From Streptomyces fradiae (GTDB lineage: Bacteria > Actinomycetota > Actinomycetes > Streptomycetales > Streptomycetaceae), in the NCBI RefSeq assembly GCF_041270065.1, contig NZ_CP065958.1:5456001-5520000 (forward strand): DNA of 64,000 nucleotides, read 5' to 3'. The number at the start of each line of letters is the position of its first letter. The stretch's first letter is position 1. Below, in pieces: positions 34,835-44,303 of the stretch. The translations under genes were made by a program, and so were the position numbers. The notes beneath the pieces are model-generated. The model did not search any database. It was not told where the DNA came from and saw only the letters and a program-made list of their open reading frames with translations.

Positions 34835-35728
34835 TCACGGCACCGGCCCCGCGGCCGACGGGTCGAACAGCGGGGCGAGCAGCTCGCCGTACGTCTCCAG
34901 GCGCGGCCCGATCGAGTCAAGGAGCAGGACCAACCGCTCCGGCGCGCCGCTCTCGGCGGTGTCGGCGACCTCGTCCCAGGTCACGGGGGCGGAGACGGAC
35001 GGCAGCGGGCGGGCCCGCAGGGTGTAGGGGGTCGCGGTGGTCTTGGCGGCGGCGTTCTGGCTGTGGTCGACGAAGACCTTCCCGGGCCGCAGGGCCTTCG
35101 CCATCCGGTGCACGACAAGCCGCGGCAGCTCCGCCTCGGCATCGACGGCGAGCCGGCGCGCGTACGCCGACACCTCCTCCGACGGCGTCGGCGTGACCGG
35201 AACCAGCAGGTGGAGCCCCTTGGAGCCGGAGGTCTTCGCGTACGCCGTGAGACCGTCCGCCGCCAGCCGTTCCCGCAGGTGGAGGGCGACCCGGCAGCAC
35301 TCGACGACGGTCGCGGGCGGCCCCGGGTCGAGGTCGAGGACCAGCCGGTCGGCCACGGCGGGCGCGCCGGCCCGCCACTGCGGCGTGTGGAACTCGACGA
35401 CCAGGTTCGCCGCCCACATCAGCGAGGCCAGGTCCTGGACCATGACCTGCCGGGCGCGCGGGGCGTCGGAACGAGGCACCGGCGTGGTCTTCACCCAGGC
35501 GGGCGTGCCGGGCGGCGGGTTCTTGGTGAAGAAGAGCTGCCCGTCCGGGCCGTCCGGGTAGCGCAGGAAGGAGACCGGCCGGTCCCGCAGATGGGGCAGG
35601 ATCGCGGGCCCGACGGTGGCGTAGTAGTGCAGCAGCTCGCCCTTGGTGGTGCCGGTGGCGGGGTGGAGGACCTTGTCCAGGTTGCTGAGGGACAGCCGGC
35701 GCCCCTCCACCTCTGTGATGGGCGTCAT
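34835..35728 (-). CDS. LigD polymerase/primase-domain protein of NHEJ
   Basis: The protein is 297 aa, the usual size for the stand-alone polymerase domain of LigD (archaeo-eukaryotic primase fold). It starts MTPITEVEGRRLSLSNLDKV and shows 'LDLDPG', which holds the metal-binding Asp pair, and 'KTSGSKGLHLLVPV' with the conserved His/Lys region, plus 'KVFVDHSQNAAAKTTATPYT'. It fills gaps at broken ends held by Ku and feeds them to the ligase. The ku gene is divergent, with starts 75 bp apart, so one regulatory region serves both. The ligase frame follows downstream in the same phase. Confidence 0.93.
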   Translation of the reverse strand: MTPITEVEGRRLSLSNLDKVLHPATGTTKGELLHYYATVGPAILPHLRDRPVSFLRYPDGPDGQLFFTKNPPPGTPAWVKTTPVPRSDAPRARQVMVQDLASLMWAANLVVEFHTPQWRAGAPAVADRLVLDLDPGPPATVVECCRVALHLRERLAADGLTAYAKTSGSKGLHLLVPVTPTPSEEVSAYARRLAVDAEAELPRLVVHRMAKALRPGKVFVDHSQNAAAKTTATPYTLRARPLPSVSAPVTWDEVADTAESGAPERLVLLLDSIGPRLETYGELLAPLFDPSAAGPVP

Positions 35729-35802
35729 ACGATGAGAATCCCACGGATATCGGGACGTATCAGTACATACAGGGCAAGCCGCCGGCGCGAAGGGGATGAA
35801 GC

Positions 35803-36870
35803 GTGCGATCCATCTGGAACGGAGCCATATCCTTCGGCCTGGTCAGCATCCCGATCAAGCTGGTCAACGCCACCGAGAGCCGGTCCGTCTCCTTCCGCCA
35901 GGTGCACACCGAGGACGGCGGCCGCATCCGCTACAAGAAGGTGTGCGAGCTGGACGGCGCCGAGGTCACCCAGGCGGAGATCGGCAAGGCGTACGAGGAC
36001 GCCGACGGCACCATGATCCCGATCACCGACGAGGACCTGGCCGCGCTGCCCCTCCCGACGGCGAAGACGATCGAGATCGTGGCCTTCGTCCCGGCCGGTG
36101 AGATCGACCCGCTCCAGATGGACGCCGCGTACTACCTCTCCGCCAACGGAGTGCCGGCCGCCAAGCCGTACACCCTGCTGCGCGAGGCGCTGAAGCGCAG
36201 CGACAAGGTGGCGGTCGCGAAATACGCCCTGCGCGGGCGCGAGCGGCTCGGCATGCTGCGGGTCGTGGACGACGTGATCGCCATGCACGGGCTGCTCTGG
36301 CCGGACGAGATCCGCGTCCCGGAGGGCGTGGCCCCGGAGACCCCGGTGACGGTGCGGGAGGCCGAACTTGACCTGGCCGACGCCCTGATGGCCACCCTCG
36401 GCGAGGTCGACATCTCGTCCCTGCACGACGACTACCGCGAGGCCGTCGAGGAGATGATCGCCGCGAAGGCGGAGGGCGGCGCGGGCGTCGCCCCGCCGGA
36501 GCCCGAGACGGGCGGCGGCGGCCAGGTCATCGACCTGATGGCGGCCCTGGAGAGCAGCGTCCGGGCGGCGAAGGAGGCCCGGGGCGAGGCGGCGCCGGTC
36601 ACGGAGCTGCGCCCGCGGAAGCGGACGGCGGCGGCGACGCTGAAGGAGACTGGCGCGAAGAAGTCGACGGCGAAGACCGCGGCGAAGAAGACGGCGGCGG
36701 CGCCGGCCCGGAAGTCGACCGCGCAGAAGACGCAGCCGGCCAAGACGCAGCCGGCCAAGACGCAGCCGGCCAAGAAGCAGCCCACGCCCGCCAAGAAGAC
36801 GACGGCGAAGAAGTCCACCGCGAAGAAGGCCACGGCGAAGAAGACGACGCCGCACAAGCGCACGGCCTGA
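35803..36870 (+). CDS. ku: Ku homodimer protein for non-homologous end joining
   Basis: The protein is 355 aa. The GTG start follows AAGGGG. The Ku core (residues about 1-260) includes MRSIWNGAISFGLVSIPIKL, then 'SVSFRQVH', 'RIRYKKVCELDG' and 'VAVAKYALRGRERLGML', which are standard for bacterial Ku70/80-like proteins. The C-terminus (about 265-355) is a Lys/Ala/Pro/Thr tail with repeated KKxTAKK and a QPAKT triple repeat. Such basic tails bind DNA in many actinobacterial Ku proteins. The product threads onto broken ends and recruits the LigD polymerase and ligase encoded on the other strand. The stop codon lies inside the first unit of an 18-bp tandem repeat. Confidence 0.96.
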   Translation: MRSIWNGAISFGLVSIPIKLVNATESRSVSFRQVHTEDGGRIRYKKVCELDGAEVTQAEIGKAYEDADGTMIPITDEDLAALPLPTAKTIEIVAFVPAGEIDPLQMDAAYYLSANGVPAAKPYTLLREALKRSDKVAVAKYALRGRERLGMLRVVDDVIAMHGLLWPDEIRVPEGVAPETPVTVREAELDLADALMATLGEVDISSLHDDYREAVEEMIAAKAEGGAGVAPPEPETGGGGQVIDLMAALESSVRAAKEARGEAAPVTELRPRKRTAAATLKETGAKKSTAKTAAKKTAAAPARKSTAQKTQPAKTQPAKTQPAKKQPTPAKKTTAKKSTAKKATAKKTTPHKRTA

Positions 36871-36968
36871 CCCGTCCGCACGGCCTGACCCGTCCGCACG
36901 GCCTGACCCGTCCGCACGGCCTGACCCGTCCGCACGGCCTGACCCGTCCGCACGGCCTGACCTGTCCG
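36861..36968. repeat. Six 18-bp tandem repeats starting at the ku stop codon
   Basis: The unit CACGGCCTGACCCGTCCG occurs six times (one base changed in the last) plus a partial seventh copy. The first unit contains the ku TGA. A slip of whole units would leave Ku intact. Confidence 0.95.
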
Positions 36969-37068
36969 CACGGCCTGAACCCGCCCCCTGGCAGACGAGT
37001 TCGACCGTTCGACCGTCACATACGTGTACGGTCGGGGCCGGACCGGAAGGACGGGGGGCCACCGACCA

Positions 37069-37767
37069 ATGCGCGCCGATGCCTGGCTGCTGGAACTGAA
37101 CGAAACCGCAGAAGCGCCGTCGCTCGCCCCGCCCTTCCTCGACCAGGGCGTCCTCGACGAGCGGGAGCGCCGGCGGGCGGCGGCGTTCCTGCGGCCCGCC
37201 GACCGCGTGCTCTACGTCGCCGCGCACGTCGCGCTGCGCACCGTACTCGCCGGTCTGCTCGGCGAGCGGCCGGCGGACCTGGAGTTCACGCGCGAACCCT
37301 GCCCGTGCTGCGACGCACCCCACGGCCGGCCCGCCCTCGCGCTGCCCGGGCCCCCGCTGCACTTCTCTCTCTCGCACACGCGCGGCCGGGTGCTGATCGC
37401 CACCGCGCCGGTCCCGGTCGGCGCGGACGTCGAACTGCGCCCCGAGCCCGCGGCCGTACGGGAACTGGTCGCCGTCCTGCACCCGGCCGAGCGGGCCGAG
37501 GTCGGACCGGACGGCGATGCCGCCGCCTTCGGGCGGATCTGGGCGCGCAAGGAGGCGTATCTGAAGGGGCTCGGCACAGGCCTCGGCCGGGCCGCGCACC
37601 TGGACGACCTGAGCGCGGCGGCGCCCGCGCCGGCCGGCTGGAGCCTGTACGACCTGCCCTGCGGCCCGGCCCACGACGCCGCCCTGGCGCTGCGCGCCCC
37701 TGCCGCGCTCGCCGAACCTCCGTCGGTGCACCGTCTGTCGGCGACGGCGGAGCTCATCGTTCCGTAA
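37069..37767 (+). CDS. Sfp-type 4'-phosphopantetheinyl transferase
   Basis: The protein is 232 aa from ATG 37,069. It shows the family motifs 'VGADVEL' (the GxDxE metal-binding motif) and 'FGRIWARKEAYLKGLGTGL' (the WxxKEAxxK motif). The N-terminal half has 'RRRAAAFLRPADRVLYVAAHVALR', typical of the Sfp/EntD branch, followed by a Cys-rich patch (CPCCDAPHGRPAL) near the CoA pocket. It converts apo carrier proteins of polyketide or peptide synthases to the holo form using CoA. No carrier-protein gene lies in the window, so it probably serves clusters elsewhere. Confidence 0.92.
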   Translation: MRADAWLLELNETAEAPSLAPPFLDQGVLDERERRRAAAFLRPADRVLYVAAHVALRTVLAGLLGERPADLEFTREPCPCCDAPHGRPALALPGPPLHFSLSHTRGRVLIATAPVPVGADVELRPEPAAVRELVAVLHPAERAEVGPDGDAAAFGRIWARKEAYLKGLGTGLGRAAHLDDLSAAAPAPAGWSLYDLPCGPAHDAALALRAPAALAEPPSVHRLSATAELIVP

Positions 37768-38023
37768 CCTCCCGGCCGCCCCTCCGACGCCCCTCCGACG
37801 CCGCTCAGACCCCCTCCGGCGCCCCTCGGTCACCCCTATCTCCACCCTCATTGACCCTTGGAGCGGTCAGCTCGCCGTATAGCGGACGGAGTTGGCCGCC
37901 CTTCGGACAACGGTTGGTCAAATCCTTGTTGCATACCTGTCAATCAGGCCTGCTCGCTGGCACGCTCGCACCCGCACCACCCCCCACATGAAACCCCCAC
38001 GCTTCATCAGCGAAGGAGCCCGC

Positions 38024-39601
38024 GTGACCCGCCAGCAGTCCTCGCGCCGTACCTCTCGTACCACCGCCCGAGCCGCCGCCCTCATCGCGTCCGCCGCCAT
38101 GGTCGTCGTCGGAGTCCAGACCGGATCCGCCAGCGCCGACGCCCAGCGCGAGGCCGGCGCGACCGCGCTCGTGCTCAGCGGTGCGCAGCGCGCCGCCGCC
38201 ATCCAGGAGGCCCAGGGCGGAGCCGCCGCCACCGCGAAGGCGATCGGCCTGTCCGACCAGGAGAAGCTGGTCGCCCGCGACGTCGTCAAGGACGCGGACG
38301 GCACCGTCCACACCCGCTTCGAGCGCACCTACCAGGGCCTGCCGGTGCTCGGCGGCGACCTGGTCGTGCACCAGAAGAAGAACGGCGCCCGTTCCACCAC
38401 CAAGGGCACCAACGCCCGCATATCCGTGGCCACCACGAAGGCCGCCGCCGCCCCGGCCGCCGCTGCCGCCGCCGACGCCCGCAAGGTGATCTGGGCGGCC
38501 GACGGCAAGCCCGCCCTCGCGTGGGAGACCGTGGTCCACGGCACGCAAGCCGATGGCACCCCGAGCGAGCGCCACGTCATCACGGACGCCACCTCCGGCA
38601 AGGAGCTCTACTCCTACGAGGCCATCGAGACCGGCGTCGGCAACACCCAGTACAGCGGCCAGGTCACCCTCGGCACCTCCGCCGGCTACACCCTGACCGA
38701 CGCCACCCGCGGCGGCCACAAGACGTACAACCTCAACGGCGGCACGTCCGGCACCGGCACGCTGTTCACCAACAGCACCGACACCTGGGGCAACGGCAGC
38801 GCGAGCAACCCGGAGACCGCGGCCGCCGACGCCCACTACGGCGCGGCCGTCACCTGGGACTTCTACAAGAACGAGCTCGGCCGCAACGGCATCCGTGGCG
38901 ACGGCGTCGCCGCCTACAGCCGGGTCCACTACGGCAACGCGTACGTCAACGCCTTCTGGTCCGACCAGTGCTTCTGCATGACCTACGGCGACGGCACCAA
39001 CAACACCAAGCCGCTGACCTCGCTCGACGTCGCCGGCCACGAGATGTCCCACGGCCTGACCGCCTCCACGGCCGGTCTCAACTACCGTCGCGAGTCCGGC
39101 GGCCTGAACGAGGCCACGTCCGACATCTTCGGCACCTCGGTCGAGTTCTACGCCAACAACGCCTCGGACACCGGTGACTACCTCATCGGCGAGAAGATCG
39201 ACATCCGCGGCAACGGTACCCCGCTGCGCTACATGGACAAGCCCAGCAAGGACGGCAACTCCGCCGACTACTGGTCCAGCGGCGTCGGCCGTCTCGACGT
39301 CCACTACTCCTCGGGCCCGGCCAACCACTTCTTCTACCTGCTGTCCGAGGGCAGCGGTGCCAAGACCCTCAACGGCGTCAGCTACAACTCCCCGACCTAC
39401 GACGGCTCCACCGTCACGGGCATCGGCCGCCAGAAGGCCTACAAGATCTGGTACAAGGCCCTGACCACCTACATGACCTCCTCCACGGACTACGCCGGCG
39501 CCCGCGCCGCCACCCTGTCCGCCGCCACGGACCTCTACGGCGCCGGCAGCGCGGAGTACAACGCGGTCGCCTCCGCCTGGAAGGCGGTCAACGTCAAGTA
39601 A
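38024..39601 (+). CDS. Secreted M4-family zinc metallopeptidase (thermolysin/griselysin type)
   Basis: The pre-pro-protein is 525 aa. GTG 38,024 is chosen because GAAGGAG lies 6 nt upstream; the frame extends to an ATG at 37,988 without a good site. A twin-Arg-rich signal peptide with hydrophobic core (AALIASAAMVVVG) ends near ASA. An FTP/PepSY-type propeptide follows. The catalytic domain has HExxH (AGHEMSHGLT), the downstream zinc Glu (GGLNEATSDIFG) and the catalytic-His region (LDVHYSSGPANHFFYLLSEG). The enzyme is exported and self-activates by removing the propeptide. It stands alone, ending in a strong bidirectional terminator. Confidence 0.95.
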   Translation: MTRQQSSRRTSRTTARAAALIASAAMVVVGVQTGSASADAQREAGATALVLSGAQRAAAIQEAQGGAAATAKAIGLSDQEKLVARDVVKDADGTVHTRFERTYQGLPVLGGDLVVHQKKNGARSTTKGTNARISVATTKAAAAPAAAAAADARKVIWAADGKPALAWETVVHGTQADGTPSERHVITDATSGKELYSYEAIETGVGNTQYSGQVTLGTSAGYTLTDATRGGHKTYNLNGGTSGTGTLFTNSTDTWGNGSASNPETAAADAHYGAAVTWDFYKNELGRNGIRGDGVAAYSRVHYGNAYVNAFWSDQCFCMTYGDGTNNTKPLTSLDVAGHEMSHGLTASTAGLNYRRESGGLNEATSDIFGTSVEFYANNASDTGDYLIGEKIDIRGNGTPLRYMDKPSKDGNSADYWSSGVGRLDVHYSSGPANHFFYLLSEGSGAKTLNGVSYNSPTYDGSTVTGIGRQKAYKIWYKALTTYMTSSTDYAGARAATLSAATDLYGAGSAEYNAVASAWKAVNVK

Positions 39602-39620
39602 CACCGATCGCCCATGAAAC

Positions 39621-39661
39621 GGGGCCGTACGGCAGGATGGGCAGTCCTGCCGTACGGCCCC
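39621..39661. terminator. Bidirectional terminator after the M4 protease and the Roh-type operon
   Basis: A perfect 17-bp stem (GGGGCCGTACGGCAGGA with its complement) and a 7-nt loop lie between convergent genes. Confidence 0.9.
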
Positions 39662-39682
39662 GCGGTCGTTCCCCCGCCCCGT

Positions 39683-40417
39683 CTACAGCAGCTCCGCCGC
39701 CTGGCGCAGCAGCTTCTCGTAGATCTCCGGGCGGTCCTCGTCGATGTACGGGTAGCCCGTGCCGAAGCCTCCGTTGATCCAGCGGGCCCGGATGCCCGGG
39801 TTGGCCGCGTCCGTGCCGTCGTGGAGGAAGACGTGCGGGCTGCAGTTGACGCGGCCGTCGCGGGCCGAGTCGTACTGGGACATGATCGCCGGGCGGGCCG
39901 TGCCGCTGTCGAGGGCGGCGGCGAGGAGGTCGACGTCCACCGCGCCGGTCTCCTCCGCGACCTCCAGGATCACGTGGCGCTGCGAGATGCAGCGGCCCTG
40001 CGCCCAGAAGGCGCGGCGCAGGGCGCGGTCGAGCTGTTCGCTGGCGTGCCAGCTCTGGGACTTGGCCGCGTGGACGGCCTCCAGGGCGGGCAGGGTGGTC
40101 ACCGGGTAGGTCCAGTCCGGGCCCTGCCAGAGCTGCCAGCCGGCCTCGGGCTCCAGGGAGCCGAGGACGGAGATCTCCGAGTCGACGCCCGGGCGGGCGT
40201 TGACCTCGCGGTTGAACAGCTCCAGCGGGAAGGCCCGGAAGTCGAACCAGACCCTGCCCTCCAGGCCGAGCCGCCGCCGCGTCTCGTGCAGCCGGTGCAC
40301 GGCGACATGGGCGAAGGAGCAGTTGAGGTCGGTGTAGACGGCGATGGTGTCGGGCGCGGCGGGCAGCCGCGGGTCGGTGGTCGTCGTTTCGGGTACGACG
40401 TCGGGCGTGGATGTCAT
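39683..40417 (-). CDS. DsbA-like thioredoxin-fold protein
   Basis: The protein is 244 aa and starts at an ATG that overlaps the multicopper oxidase stop (ATGA). The fold is that of the DsbA/FrnE/2-hydroxychromene-2-carboxylate isomerase group: an early strand 'IAVYTDLNCSFAHVAVHRL', a helical insertion, and a late 'HVFLHDGTDAAN' segment. The usual CxxC is reduced to CSFA, so the second Cys is missing, and a dithiol oxidase role is unlikely. A glutathione- or mycothiol-dependent isomerase or reductase role is more plausible. It is the last gene of the seven-gene operon. No signal peptide is seen. The role in the pathway is unknown. Confidence 0.8.
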   Translation of the reverse strand: MTSTPDVVPETTTTDPRLPAAPDTIAVYTDLNCSFAHVAVHRLHETRRRLGLEGRVWFDFRAFPLELFNREVNARPGVDSEISVLGSLEPEAGWQLWQGPDWTYPVTTLPALEAVHAAKSQSWHASEQLDRALRRAFWAQGRCISQRHVILEVAEETGAVDVDLLAAALDSGTARPAIMSQYDSARDGRVNCSPHVFLHDGTDAANPGIRARWINGGFGTGYPYIDEDRPEIYEKLLRQAAELL

Positions 40418-43400
40418 GGGCCCTCCTCTACGCGGATCAGTCCCCACCAGCCCTCGCTGACACCCCAGTGCATGTTGCTGGTGCGGTACAGATGGTCGCC
40501 CGGATGCTGCGCCCGGAAGCGCACCGTCCGGGTGCTTCCGGAGGCCAGCGCGCCGATCGTCGACACGTACCAGCCGAGGCCGGTCTCCGAGGCGTCCCAC
40601 ACCTGCCCGTGCACCGTGAAGCCCTGGTTGCGCATCCGGTGCGAGCCGATCGCCAGATGGACGGCCACCTGGTCGCCGGGACGGACGGTCAGGAGCGGGG
40701 TCGGCGGCTCCGGGTCGGACAGCACCGGGTCGAGCGGGTGCAGGGCCGCGGTGCGGTAGTTGTACGCCTTCTGGCCGGCGTCGTCCGGGCTGTCCGAGAA
40801 CAGGTCGGTGACCGGCTGGGTGAGGTCGCCGTCGTGGTAGAGCCGCAGCCCGTCCTGCGTGACCAGGACCAGTTCCCGTACGGGTTCGGCGTGCGGCCGG
40901 CGGACCACGGCCCGCTCGCCGGTCCACCGCTCCCGGCCGGTGTCCGGGTCGTACGGCGTGGCGTCGGCCTCCTCCACGACGAGCACGCCCACCAGGCCGC
41001 GCCGCGGATGCGAGATCACGTCCGCGTGCGAGCGCAGCAGCACCACGCCCGGCTCGCCGGCGAACCAGCGGTAGGTCCGCGAGGATCCCGGCTTCACCGT
41101 CGAGTCGGAGTTGCGGCCGACGTGCGCGCCGTCGTCCGTCCGCACGTCGAAGTCGAGCAGGGTGGGGTGCAGCGAGACCCGGCCGGAGACCGTACGGGCT
41201 CCCGGGTCGGCCTCGTTCATCAGCCGCGGGTCCAGCGGGCTGGCGGGCGGCGGCCCGTCCAGCTCGTTCACGAGGGTGACCTCCACCCACTCGCCGGCCC
41301 GGCAGCGCAGCACCAGCGGGCCCTCCTCCGGGCCGCCGTCCCCCTCGGCGCTGAACACGAGCCCGTACGGGTCGGTGCGCAGCGGGCTGTACTCGATGAC
41401 CTGGGAACGGGCCCGTACGGTGTGCCGTCGCACCCGGCGGCGCGGCGGAAGCGGCACCGGTGCCGGCACCGGCGCCGGGTGCCCCGGCCTCAGCAGCGGC
41501 GGCAGGTCCGCCTGCGGGCGCTCGTGCAGCCGCAGCAGACCCCAGCAGCCCAGCCACAGGTCGTTGCCCGCGCTGAACGACCACAGGTGGTCGCCGGCGC
41601 TCAGCGTCGGGGCGAGCCGCATCTGGGCGACGTTCGAGATGCCGAAGGTCTGCTGGTTGCGCCAGGCGGTGTCATCCCGGCCCGCCCACTCCCGCCAGCG
41701 CGCCCCGGAGATCGTGAAACTGTGCTGGAGGTCGTGCGAGCCCTGCACGACGTGCACGCGCAGGTCCTCGCCGGGGTAGCCGCGAAGCAGCGGCGTGCCC
41801 GGGTCGCCGTGTTCGGCGCTGGAGAACCAGTGCGCCGGGTCCCCGCCCCGCTCGGACAGCGGCTCGCTGCGGTAGTTGACGCCCATCACGCCCTGGTCGT
41901 CGGGCGCGCCGGGGGCCGGCGGCGGATTGATCGGCCCGCCGTGGTCGCCGTGCCCGTGCCGCACCATCGGCACGAAGTCGCCGATGGCCAGGACCAGTTC
42001 GCGGTGCGACGTGCCGTCGGCGAGCTTGACGACCGCCTGCGTACCGCGCCGCAGCTCCTTGCCGTGATCCTCCGGCGACACCCAGGTCGCGCCCTCCGGC
42101 TCCGCCATCAGCGCGCCGAACAGGCCGTGCCGCTGGCGGTAGTTGGCGAGCAGATGGTCATGGAAGAGGACGGTGCCGAACTCCTCGTCCACGTACCAGC
42201 GGTAGGTCCACGAGTTGTACTGCCCGAACGCCTCCTCGCCCTGGTCGGCGGTCGTGGTCGCGGACAGGTAGTTCCAGCCCACCGCCGAGCCGTCGGAGAC
42301 CAGCGGGTCGTACTTCACCAGGTGGGTGTGCAGGCCGAGTTCGGGCTGGAAGGGCAGCGGCGCGTCGAACGCCGACTCCTTCTGCGGGCCGGGCGGCAGG
42401 GCGTTGGTGAGGGTGAGTTCCAGCACCTCGCCCTTGTTGGCGCGAATGACCAGCGGCTCCAACGTCCGCTCGCCCGCCGCCAGTTGCCGCTTGAACTGCT
42501 CCAGGCCGCCGGCCTCCTCGATCTCCTCGGCGAGGACGTAGAAGTGGGCGTTGTGGTCGTGCCAGGTCGTGGCGTGCTCGTCGGTCGGGTCCCCGTGGTA
42601 GTAGAGCGTGCCGTTGGTGACGACCAGGTGGAAGCGGCGTACGGGCGCGTCCGCCGGCCCGATCTTCGTGAAGGCCTCGCCGGGCTGCGGGTCGTCCACG
42701 AACGCGGCGAGCTCCAGGGGAGTGGGCTCCCGGCCCATGCCCGGCGGCTGGAGCGGGGTCCGCGGCGGCCGCGGGTTCTTCTGCGGGAAGGTCGCCGACT
42801 GGGTGATGAAGCCGGGGAAGCCGGGCCGCTCGGGCGTCGGCTCCGGCGGTGCCGCACGGTGGGGGAGCGGTACGAGCGCCTGCACGGGCCGCCCGTCGGG
42901 GTAGTGACCGGTGCCGTCCTGGAGGGTGTCGAAGATCCGGAACAGGCCCCACATGCCCATGTGGAAGTGGACGTACATGTGGCAGTGCCAGATCGAGTCG
43001 CCGACCGCGCCCTGCTTCGACCCGAGACCGCCGATGAGTTCGAGGGTCATGGCCTCCTGCGGGCCGATGCTGACGGAGTCGACGATCGGCGCGTTCTCGT
43101 CCTCCGCGCGCACCCGCCACTGGTGCAGGTGGGTGTGGAAGACATGAGTGTCGCGCATGCCGCCGTGGACAAGCCGGATCACGGTCGGGTCGCCGGAGTA
43201 GCCGCGCAGTACGGGCGTCGCCGGGTCGCCGAACAGCCAGGAGCTGTGGTGCATCTCCTCGCCGATCATGGCGTCGCGGACCGGGTCGATCTTCCCCTGC
43301 TCCAGGAGCTGGTGGTAGCGGTACATCCGCCACTCCATCGGCTCGATGCGGTGGTTGACCGGCAGCATCGCGTTGTTGAGCGGGGTGAGGTCGTCGATCG

Positions 43401-44259
43401 TGTCGGAGGTGCCGGGCCGGAGCGCCGGGGCGCCGGTGGCGGAGGGGCGGTAGATGCCGGTGTCGGCGGCCGGAGCGGAGGCGTCGGCCACGGCGGCGAG
43501 CGCGTGCCCTTCGTGCCCGCCCTCGCCGCTCCCGCCGCCGTGCCCGCCCCCGTGCCCCGGCATCGGCGGCGGCGTCACCGGGTTGTCGTTGCTCGGGTAC
43601 TCCATCATGAAGACCACGAACTCGCGGAAGCTGCGGTCCGGGAGGTGGACGTCCGCGTACAGGCCGGTGGCCAGCGGTCCGCCCGTCTCCGGGTCGGTCC
43701 AGGTCGCCTCCGGCGCCTCGACCACCACCGCGCCGACCATGCCGTGGCTCTGCGAGCCCTCGCCCCGCGCGTCGGACATGTCGCCGAAGTGGAACACGCC
43801 CTCGTGCTCGCACAGCCACTCGTACACCCGGGTGTCGCCCGGCGCCACGCTCGTGTCCGGGTTCGCGCCCGCCGCCAGGCCGTCCATCGTGCGCACGTCG
43901 TACCGCACACCCTGCAGGGTGATGCCGGCCCGCCGCGAGAGCTCGTTGGTCAGCCGCACCCGCAGCCGCTCGCCGCGCCGGACCCGCAGGACCAGCGGGC
44001 GGGCGAGCGGGTGCGGACCGGGCACCAGCTCGGGGTGTTCCAGATAGCTGGGGAACGGCTGCGGCCAGGAGGCCGCGAGCTCCCGCAGCTCCGGCGCGTC
44101 CGAGGCGAGCGTGTAGAGCGCGCCGTTGCGGTCGTGGTCGCCGAAGGCGTTGTACGCGATCGGGACGTTGAGGGCCACGACGTCGTACGTACGGACCGGC
44201 CGCCCGTGCTCGTCCGGGTGCCGCTCCGTCGCCGCCGCCGATGCTGTGCTGTTCGTCAT
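40414..44259 (-). CDS. Very large multicopper oxidase
   Basis: The protein is 1,281 aa, more than twice the size of a typical three-domain laccase, and appears to contain several cupredoxin domains in tandem. Copper motifs are clear: 'HVFHTHLHQW' (HxH), 'SIWHCHMYVHFHMGMWGLFRI' (the HCHxxxHxxxGM type 1/type 3 signature), and a second set 'TTWHDHNAHFYV' with 'VLFHDHLLANYRQRHGLFGALM'. A His/Gly-rich loop (MPGHGGGHGGGSGEGGHEGH) may collect copper. The C-terminal third keeps the fold but has lost most ligands. There is no signal peptide, which is unusual for this class. ATG 44,259 is chosen; the frame runs on upstream but only as overlap with the next gene. It is the sixth gene of the operon, and a one-electron or phenol-type oxidation is inferred. 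Confidence 0.88.
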   Translation of the reverse strand: MTNSTASAAATERHPDEHGRPVRTYDVVALNVPIAYNAFGDHDRNGALYTLASDAPELRELAASWPQPFPSYLEHPELVPGPHPLARPLVLRVRRGERLRVRLTNELSRRAGITLQGVRYDVRTMDGLAAGANPDTSVAPGDTRVYEWLCEHEGVFHFGDMSDARGEGSQSHGMVGAVVVEAPEATWTDPETGGPLATGLYADVHLPDRSFREFVVFMMEYPSNDNPVTPPPMPGHGGGHGGGSGEGGHEGHALAAVADASAPAADTGIYRPSATGAPALRPGTSDTIDDLTPLNNAMLPVNHRIEPMEWRMYRYHQLLEQGKIDPVRDAMIGEEMHHSSWLFGDPATPVLRGYSGDPTVIRLVHGGMRDTHVFHTHLHQWRVRAEDENAPIVDSVSIGPQEAMTLELIGGLGSKQGAVGDSIWHCHMYVHFHMGMWGLFRIFDTLQDGTGHYPDGRPVQALVPLPHRAAPPEPTPERPGFPGFITQSATFPQKNPRPPRTPLQPPGMGREPTPLELAAFVDDPQPGEAFTKIGPADAPVRRFHLVVTNGTLYYHGDPTDEHATTWHDHNAHFYVLAEEIEEAGGLEQFKRQLAAGERTLEPLVIRANKGEVLELTLTNALPPGPQKESAFDAPLPFQPELGLHTHLVKYDPLVSDGSAVGWNYLSATTTADQGEEAFGQYNSWTYRWYVDEEFGTVLFHDHLLANYRQRHGLFGALMAEPEGATWVSPEDHGKELRRGTQAVVKLADGTSHRELVLAIGDFVPMVRHGHGDHGGPINPPPAPGAPDDQGVMGVNYRSEPLSERGGDPAHWFSSAEHGDPGTPLLRGYPGEDLRVHVVQGSHDLQHSFTISGARWREWAGRDDTAWRNQQTFGISNVAQMRLAPTLSAGDHLWSFSAGNDLWLGCWGLLRLHERPQADLPPLLRPGHPAPVPAPVPLPPRRRVRRHTVRARSQVIEYSPLRTDPYGLVFSAEGDGGPEEGPLVLRCRAGEWVEVTLVNELDGPPPASPLDPRLMNEADPGARTVSGRVSLHPTLLDFDVRTDDGAHVGRNSDSTVKPGSSRTYRWFAGEPGVVLLRSHADVISHPRRGLVGVLVVEEADATPYDPDTGRERWTGERAVVRRPHAEPVRELVLVTQDGLRLYHDGDLTQPVTDLFSDSPDDAGQKAYNYRTAALHPLDPVLSDPEPPTPLLTVRPGDQVAVHLAIGSHRMRNQGFTVHGQVWDASETGLGWYVSTIGALASGSTRTVRFRAQHPGDHLYRTSNMHWGVSEGWWGLIRVEEGP

Positions 44260-44303
44260 CCTTGGTGAACTCCCCCGTGGTGATTGGTTGTTGTGCTGGA
44301 CGG

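Noticed and set aside
33868..34920. A 350-codon minus frame overlapping the LigD polymerase 3' end and the ligase start
   Set aside because: It is out of frame with both real domains and consists of Gly/Arg/Val-Pro repeats.
36432..37019. Minus-strand frame with repeated AVRTGQ units after ku
   Set aside because: The repeats come from the 18-bp minisatellite, and the rest is antisense to the ku Lys/Ala tail.
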